NCBI GenBank assembly: GCA_041689775.1
Contig: JBDNFP010000015.1
Span: 1-18,820, forward strand
Direction: 5' to 3'
From: JBDNFP01 sp041689775
GTDB taxonomy: Bacteria; Bacteroidota; Bacteroidia; Cytophagales; Spirosomataceae
Length of the DNA stretch: 18,820 nt
Shown here: positions 15,297 through 18,820 of the stretch, piece after piece
Numbering within the stretch: the stretch's first letter is position 1
How the letters are laid out: the number at the start of each line of letters is the position of its first letter
The notes under the pieces: generated by a model
The model's database searches: none
What the model saw: the letters and a program-made list of their open reading frames with translations, nothing else
What the model was told of the DNA's origin: nothing
Translations under genes and position numbers: made by a program

Positions 15297-16724
15297 CTAT
15301 TCTATAATTCCATTTCTAATTTGTTGGTCCGTACTTTCGACATCGTACAAGTACCCGTTTATTACCACGTAGCGTATTTTATCACTCTTTTTAATCAAAA
15401 AGGTCGCTGTATCGTCTAGGGATGGGATCTGAGTGAGGGTTTGGGTATTTCTTAGTAAGTGAAAAGGCTGAGCGGTGAATTCAATTTCGGATGAGTACCC
15501 GGTACTTTCCAGAGTAAGGTAAGTATAACCCTGCTTCCAGAGCAACTGGGGATTGAGGTCGGCAGCCTCGTCGGGCGCGCTGATTGGAGTCGGATATACA
15601 CTACCCCTTTCCATCGTATACCCATCAGCATCAAATTCCTCTGAGCCGAAATGGGTAGAAAGGTCACCAAACTCTTCTATGACACTGTGGTAAAAGAATT
15701 TGGTAGCGTTTGCGCAGTTTACTTCATTACGATTAATCCCGAGGTCAGTCTGATAGGACTTCCCGTTTTGACTAATGGTGATATTCTTTATGAGAAAATC
15801 AAACAGGTAGTGGCTATTCTCGGGTATTTGGTAGTACTCTTCTCTATTTTCGTCAACGACCGAACCATCCGCCATGGCGGCCAGGCCAGACAGAATCGCC
15901 ACAAAGTTGAGTTGACGAATGTACTGCTTCTCGGGGTCATTGGGGTAGCCGCCTGATTCGAGAAGTATTAGCGTAGTACCCCACTTCTGTATGTTATCAC
16001 CAAAGGCTCGTGGTTCGTGCTCGTCGCTGAACCGGGCCACTTGCCCCGGAATGAATTCCTGTAACAGCCGATTCATCCTAACTATCATTTTCATGGCACG
16101 CTCACGTACCGGATTAATGCTACGCTCGTAGTCGTAGGCCGTCGCTAAAAACGATATAGTGGCTATTTTAGAGGAATGTCCGGCTGAATATCGTGGGCTT
16201 TGGTCGTGGAGGTTAAAACCGTAGTCAGGTCTCAGGGTCTGTTGAAGTTCCGTTAGAATGCGTCCTTCTGGAGTTTGCGGGTGTAAAGCATCCCGGTTCA
16301 TATCAATGCCTTGGGCAGTACGACGCTGGTAGCGCTCGGCGCCGTCAGGATTTAGCATAGGAACTATGTAGAGGGTGGTGTTGGCTAGTAGTTGCTTTCG
16401 TACCTCGTCAAAGCTATCTCCCTTGGCTTCCAGAAAATTCAGAATATCAAAAATCGCCATGGTGGCGGTGGGCTCATCACCGTGCATTTGGGTCCAGAGT
16501 AGCGCCTTGTGTGGGCCATTACCCACCTTCATCATGTTGATTTCACGCCCTTCAAAAGACTCCCCCACTTTGGTGACTTCGTAGAGTGGGTTATTCCGCC
16601 GTTGGTTAACCAACGCCAGTACTTCGGTATGTTTGAAACGACGGTGGTAGAGCAAAGCCTCCCGAAAGGTCGGGTGTGCGTGGTGAAGACGTCGAGAAAG
16701 CGAAGTAGGTTGGGCCTGAATCAT
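15297..16724 (-). CDS. M14-family zinc carboxypeptidase without signal peptide
   Basis: Predicted metallocarboxypeptidase of family M14; natural substrate unknown. With the start at ATG 16724 it has 475 residues: zinc ligands H81 and E84 in MHGDEPT, third ligand H173 in FNLHDQ, carboxylate-binding Asn143-Arg144 in GIDMNRDA, and general base Glu256 in LILLESGGY. Residues about 290-475 form a C-terminal region I cannot assign. An upstream ATG at 16787 would add 21 residues, but the likely -7 box (16785-16792) overlaps it, so I reject that start. Neither version begins with a signal peptide, unusual for a family whose members are mostly exported; it may act on peptides in the cytosol. It lies upstream of, and co-directional with, the receptor gene, which has its own promoter 219 nt on. 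Confidence 0.87.
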   Translation of the reverse strand: MIQAQPTSLSRRLHHAHPTFREALLYHRRFKHTEVLALVNQRRNNPLYEVTKVGESFEGREINMMKVGNGPHKALLWTQMHGDEPTATMAIFDILNFLEAKGDSFDEVRKQLLANTTLYIVPMLNPDGAERYQRRTAQGIDMNRDALHPQTPEGRILTELQQTLRPDYGFNLHDQSPRYSAGHSSKIATISFLATAYDYERSINPVRERAMKMIVRMNRLLQEFIPGQVARFSDEHEPRAFGDNIQKWGTTLILLESGGYPNDPEKQYIRQLNFVAILSGLAAMADGSVVDENREEYYQIPENSHYLFDFLIKNITISQNGKSYQTDLGINRNEVNCANATKFFYHSVIEEFGDLSTHFGSEEFDADGYTMERGSVYPTPISAPDEAADLNPQLLWKQGYTYLTLESTGYSSEIEFTAQPFHLLRNTQTLTQIPSLDDTATFLIKKSDKIRYVVINGYLYDVESTDQQIRNGIIE

Positions 16725-16784
16725 AACGGGGAAAGTGGGCTGTACTGAAAAAAAGGAGTGACTTAAATGTAACTTAAACTTTCC

Positions 16785-16792
16785 CAAAAATA
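16785..16792 (-). promoter_or_regulatory. candidate -7 element for the M14 peptidase gene
   Basis: Minus-strand TATTTTTG matches TAnnTTTG. Transcription would begin near 16779, giving a leader of about 55 nt to the ATG at 16724. No clear TTG is found at -33. If real, it excludes the upstream ATG at 16787 as start codon. Confidence 0.4.
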
Positions 16793-17152
16793 GAAGAAAA
16801 TGAGAGAAATAATAAATTTTGCTTACTCTCTATTTGGTTTGGATTAGGTACTTTTTATTGTTCCTTCAAAAGAAGGGACTGGCTGAAAGGTAAATTCTTT
16901 TGTCATTAACAGGCGCTTGTATGGTAGATCTGGGCTAATTTAAATTGGTAACATGGGTGTCAGGTATACCAGCATTGATGAACACTAGTACCAGGCAAAC
17001 TACACTACCAAGCAGTGCGAAGGGTAGAGTATACCGGAAGATTTCCGGTCAGCAAAGGGACTAGTTGGTAGAATACACCAGATGTCGCGGCTTCGAATAG
17101 TACCTTACTACCCTAACCTTCGTGAGCGCAAGGCTTTTTGCGGGAATCTTCC

Positions 17153-17160
17153 GACCTTTG
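17153..17160 (+). promoter_or_regulatory. candidate -7 element for the pseudouridine synthase gene
   Basis: GACCTTTG, followed by CAC, differs at one base from TAnnTTTG and has the C often seen after it in Bacteroidota. Transcription would start near 17167, with a leader of about 59 nt. No good -33 TTG is found at the right distance (one lies only 12 nt away). Confidence 0.3.
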
Positions 17161-17171
17161 CACAAAAAATG

Positions 17172-17206
17172 CTATCAAGCGATAGTTCCGAACTATAAAG
17201 ACTATC
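17172..17206 (+). promoter_or_regulatory. leader with mutually exclusive hairpins before the rluA-family gene
   Basis: CTATC-AAGC-GATAG (17172-17185), ATAGTT-CCG-AACTAT (17182-17196), and GATAGT (17181-17186) with ACTATC (17201-17206) share the same bases, so only one can form at a time. The leader then has a purine-rich, SD-like AAGGGAAGGG ending at 17220, an ATG at 17221 that reads Met-Ile-stop, and the real ATG at 17226 overlapping that stop. Confidence 0.35.
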
Positions 17207-17225
17207 CCGGAAGGGAAGGGATGAT

Positions 17226-17948
17226 ATGAAAATTAATTTTGCTGATATTATACTGTTTGAAAACGAAGACTTCCTGATTGTAAACAAACCCCCGCACCTA
17301 GCTACCCTCGACGAGCGTACATTGGACCGGGGTGGTAGCGTGCTACGATTAGCAAAGGAGTATAATCCGAATTTGCAGGCAGCGCACCGGCTTGATAAAG
17401 AAACTTCGGGGGCGCTGGCCTTTGCGAAGAACCGGGAAGCCTACCGGCATTTGGCCATGCAGTTTGAACACCGTGAGGTAACCAAACGCTACCACGCCGT
17501 CGTAAAAGGGATACATGACCTGGAAGGAATATCGGTCTACTTACCTATTCTTCAACTCAAAAACGGTACGGCTGTAACCATCGAACGTATGAAAGGAAAA
17601 GTAGCCGAAACAATATTCAACACCCTGAAAGCGTATCGCGGCTATACACTGATAGAGTGCATTCCCATCACGGGCCGCATGCACCAGATTCGTATTCACT
17701 TATCGTGCCTCAAGGCACCGATTGTAAACGACCCGCAGTACGGAGGAGAGCCGATTTTTCTATCGAGTATTAAGCGAAAGTTTAACTTAAAGAAAGAAAC
17801 AGAAGAGCAGCCGTTGATCCAGCGGGTAGCGTTACACGCCCATTCGTTGTCATTCTTTCTGATGAATGGCGAACCCGTCAGGATTGAAGCCCCTTATCCC
17901 AAAGATATGGAGGTGCTCGTCAAGCAACTAAACAAATGGGGAGTGTAG
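17226..17948 (+). CDS. RluA-family RNA pseudouridine synthase
   Basis: Converts specific uridines in rRNA or tRNA to pseudouridine; cytosolic. In 240 residues: an N-terminal ILFENEDFLIVNKPPHLAT, catalytic Asp57 in the family motif HRLDKETSG (54-62), a KRYHAVVKG strand at 87-95, and GRMHQIRIH at 150-158. No S4 domain precedes the catalytic domain, so it resembles the short RluA/TruC-like members and not RluC or RluD. Its RNA target cannot be read from sequence. ATG 17226 sits 5 nt behind an SD-like purine run; a two-codon frame from 17221 overlaps it. It stands alone on the plus strand and converges with the DUF4190 gene. Confidence 0.93.
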   Translation: MKINFADIILFENEDFLIVNKPPHLATLDERTLDRGGSVLRLAKEYNPNLQAAHRLDKETSGALAFAKNREAYRHLAMQFEHREVTKRYHAVVKGIHDLEGISVYLPILQLKNGTAVTIERMKGKVAETIFNTLKAYRGYTLIECIPITGRMHQIRIHLSCLKAPIVNDPQYGGEPIFLSSIKRKFNLKKETEEQPLIQRVALHAHSLSFFLMNGEPVRIEAPYPKDMEVLVKQLNKWGV

Positions 17949-17959
17949 GAAACACCCCC
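17938..17959 (+). terminator. possible terminator hairpin at the end of the rluA-family gene
   Basis: GGGG-(A)-GTGT at 17938-17946, loop AGGAA, ACAC-CCCC at 17952-17959: eight base pairs with one bulge. It overlaps the stop codon at 17946-17948 and lacks an immediate T run (T-rich sequence begins near 17976), so it is a weak candidate. Confidence 0.3.
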
Positions 17960-17982
17960 TACTTGTATTGAAAGATTTCTTT

Positions 17983-18603
17983 TTAGGCAAAGGTAAAACC
18001 GCCGGAAGCGATAACTGCGATAATGAGTATCGCTAGTAAGGTTACGATTCCGCCAAAAATAATCCCTAAAATTGCCATCGTTTGGGAAGAACGCGGCGCC
18101 GCACCGCGATTCACCGTACTGTATCCAATAATACCCATTATAAGTCCAGCTAGCCCCAATACTAATCCTAACCCGCCTCCGGTCAGTAACAAAAAAAGTC
18201 CTGCACCGCCGAAGATTAACGAAAGCAACGATACCGTATCAGCCTTTGCTTTGGGTGCTGCGGCTTTGGTGGATGACTTTACTTTCTCAACCCGTTTTTG
18301 AATTTTTTTGATGATTACTTCCTCCTGCCATACCGGCTCAGCAGAAGCCTTTGTAATCTTCGTAGCGGTTTCCAGCGTAGCAGCAGCATAGGCTGATTTC
18401 GTAGGCTCTATGACCGAGGCTACGTCGTTGCTGGTAGAGGCAGCTAGTTGAGGCGATGCCACGGGCGACTGAGTCGTAACCCGTCCTGGTTGATCGGCAG
18501 CAGGAGCGGACCTAGCTTTTGGGTGACTGTATGCGCTCAACGGGGGATGCTGAAAAACAGGATACTCTCTTTTCTGACATGCCAAACTCAGGCCTAAGAG
18601 CAA
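17983..18603 (-). CDS. DUF4190-type lipoprotein with uncertain start
   Basis: Function unknown. From the TTG at 18603 the frame gives 206 residues: a lipobox ending LSLAC at Cys9, a Pro/Ala/Ser/Thr-rich region (about 15-85), a Lys/Glu-rich stretch (95-120) that may be helical, and a C-terminal DUF4190-like domain with two glycine-rich membrane helices (about 122-160 and 174-204) around a YSTVNRGAAPRSS loop. No in-frame ATG exists upstream before a stop near 18733. The open frame upstream of TTG encodes KLIAVSYLLLLGLSLAC, a better signal peptide, so translation may begin at a rare codon such as ATT farther upstream, or the ATG is lost. It converges with the rluA-family gene, 34 nt apart. Confidence 0.7.
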   Translation of the reverse strand: MLLGLSLACQKREYPVFQHPPLSAYSHPKARSAPAADQPGRVTTQSPVASPQLAASTSNDVASVIEPTKSAYAAATLETATKITKASAEPVWQEEVIIKKIQKRVEKVKSSTKAAAPKAKADTVSLLSLIFGGAGLFLLLTGGGLGLVLGLAGLIMGIIGYSTVNRGAAPRSSQTMAILGIIFGGIVTLLAILIIAVIASGGFTFA

Positions 18604-18717
18604 TAAGTAGCTGACAGCTATTAGCTTGTAGCTGTTACCTTTTTGTAAATATTTGATATATAGAATATTAGCCAGTAATTGGGTGTATTTCAGTTTTGCA
18701 AAATAGGGAAAAAAAGT

Positions 18718-18752
18718 TGAGTTTTGAACTCACCCAAAACCTGCCCCCCCCC
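18718..18752 (+). repeat. inverted repeat and nine-C tract before the right-edge ORF
   Basis: TGAGTT-TTG-AACTCA (18718-18732) forms a perfect 6-bp inverted repeat; 11 nt later a run of nine C (18744-18752) abuts the ATG of the last frame. The tract could vary in length by slippage, and the repeat could belong to the end of a mobile element. Neither is proven from one end only. Confidence 0.4.
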
Positions 18753-18820
18753 ATGACAGAATCAGAATTCGTGGCCCTTGCCCTCAGCAAGTACGAGCAA
18801 ATCAAGTCGCTGGAAAACTC
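18753..18820 (+). CDS. 5' end of a gene cut by the window edge, possibly a transposase
   Basis: ATG 18753 opens a frame to the window end, 22 full codons beginning MTESEFVALALSKYEQIKSL. The short amphipathic start resembles, from memory, N-termini of transposases in Cytophagales insertion sequences; the sequence shown here does not prove it. The start codon follows a nine-C run and a small inverted repeat. Codon use is ordinary. It is divergent from the DUF4190 lipoprotein gene, so the 149 bases between would have to serve both. Confidence 0.45.
   Translation, partial: MTESEFVALALSKYEQIKSLEN

Larger units (their letters stand above)
16793..17225. other. non-coding stretch with nested inverted repeats
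   Basis: I see no protein gene here; all ATG frames are very short (for example an 11-codon frame at 16952). It lies between two divergent genes. Inverted repeats include ACCGGAA-GAT-TTCCGGT at 17033-17049; AGGGTAG (17021-17027) with CTACCCT (17108-17114), which would enclose it; and CTACCAA near 16996 with TTGGTAG near 17065. A GTCGCGGCTTCGAAT string at 17084-17098 recalls a tRNA T-arm, but no cloverleaf forms. It may hold a structured RNA or the remnant of one. The last 60 bases are the rluA-family leader. Confidence 0.35.

Noticed and set aside
17021..17114. Degenerate tRNA gene (7-bp outer stem, T-arm-like GTCGCGGCTTCGAAT)
   Set aside because: The T stem does not pair, the hairpin taken as anticodon arm lacks U33, and D-arm spacing is wrong.

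Overview
The window looks like chromosomal DNA of a member of Bacteroidota, most likely the order Cytophagales (Spirosomataceae-like). Reasons: promoters fit the Bacteroidota sigma consensus (TTG, then 17-23 nt, then TAnnTTTG); AtpD carries a large insertion and AtpC is a very short epsilon subunit; and there are a CarboxypepD_reg-like/TonB-dependent receptor, a DUF6702 protein and a DUF4190 lipoprotein. I could not run searches, so family names rest on recognisable motifs.

Layout, left to right. (1) 1-241: possible 5' end of a minus-strand ORF at the very edge, then a good promoter. (2) atpD and atpC, plus strand, an isolated F1 beta/epsilon pair ending in a strong hairpin that sits between convergent genes. 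(3) A long minus-strand block, in transcription order from right to left: SGNH/GDSL hydrolase, flavin-containing monooxygenase, rseP site-2 protease, DUF6702 protein, lon protease, uxaB-type tagaturonate reductase. rseP and the DUF6702 gene are 2 nt apart. Hairpins separate lon from uxaB and follow the lipoprotein gene at 10860. (4) A second minus-strand block: an M14-type metallocarboxypeptidase without a visible signal peptide, then a TonB-dependent receptor with its own promoter followed by a beta-helix lipoprotein. The last two look like one outer-membrane uptake or binding system. (5) A non-coding stretch of about 500 bases with nested inverted repeats, leading to an RluA-family pseudouridine synthase on the plus strand. 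(6) A convergent DUF4190 lipoprotein that has no ATG start, then, after a nine-C tract, the first 22 codons of a plus-strand gene cut by the window end (possibly a transposase).

Most genes are ordinary housekeeping or envelope functions (ATP synthesis, ATP-dependent and intramembrane proteolysis, RNA modification). The least understood parts are the receptor/beta-helix lipoprotein pair with its repeat-rich promoter, the palindrome directly on the lon start codon, the structured leader of the pseudouridine synthase gene, and the right edge. I saw no CRISPR array, rRNA, intact tRNA, phage module or complete insertion sequence.
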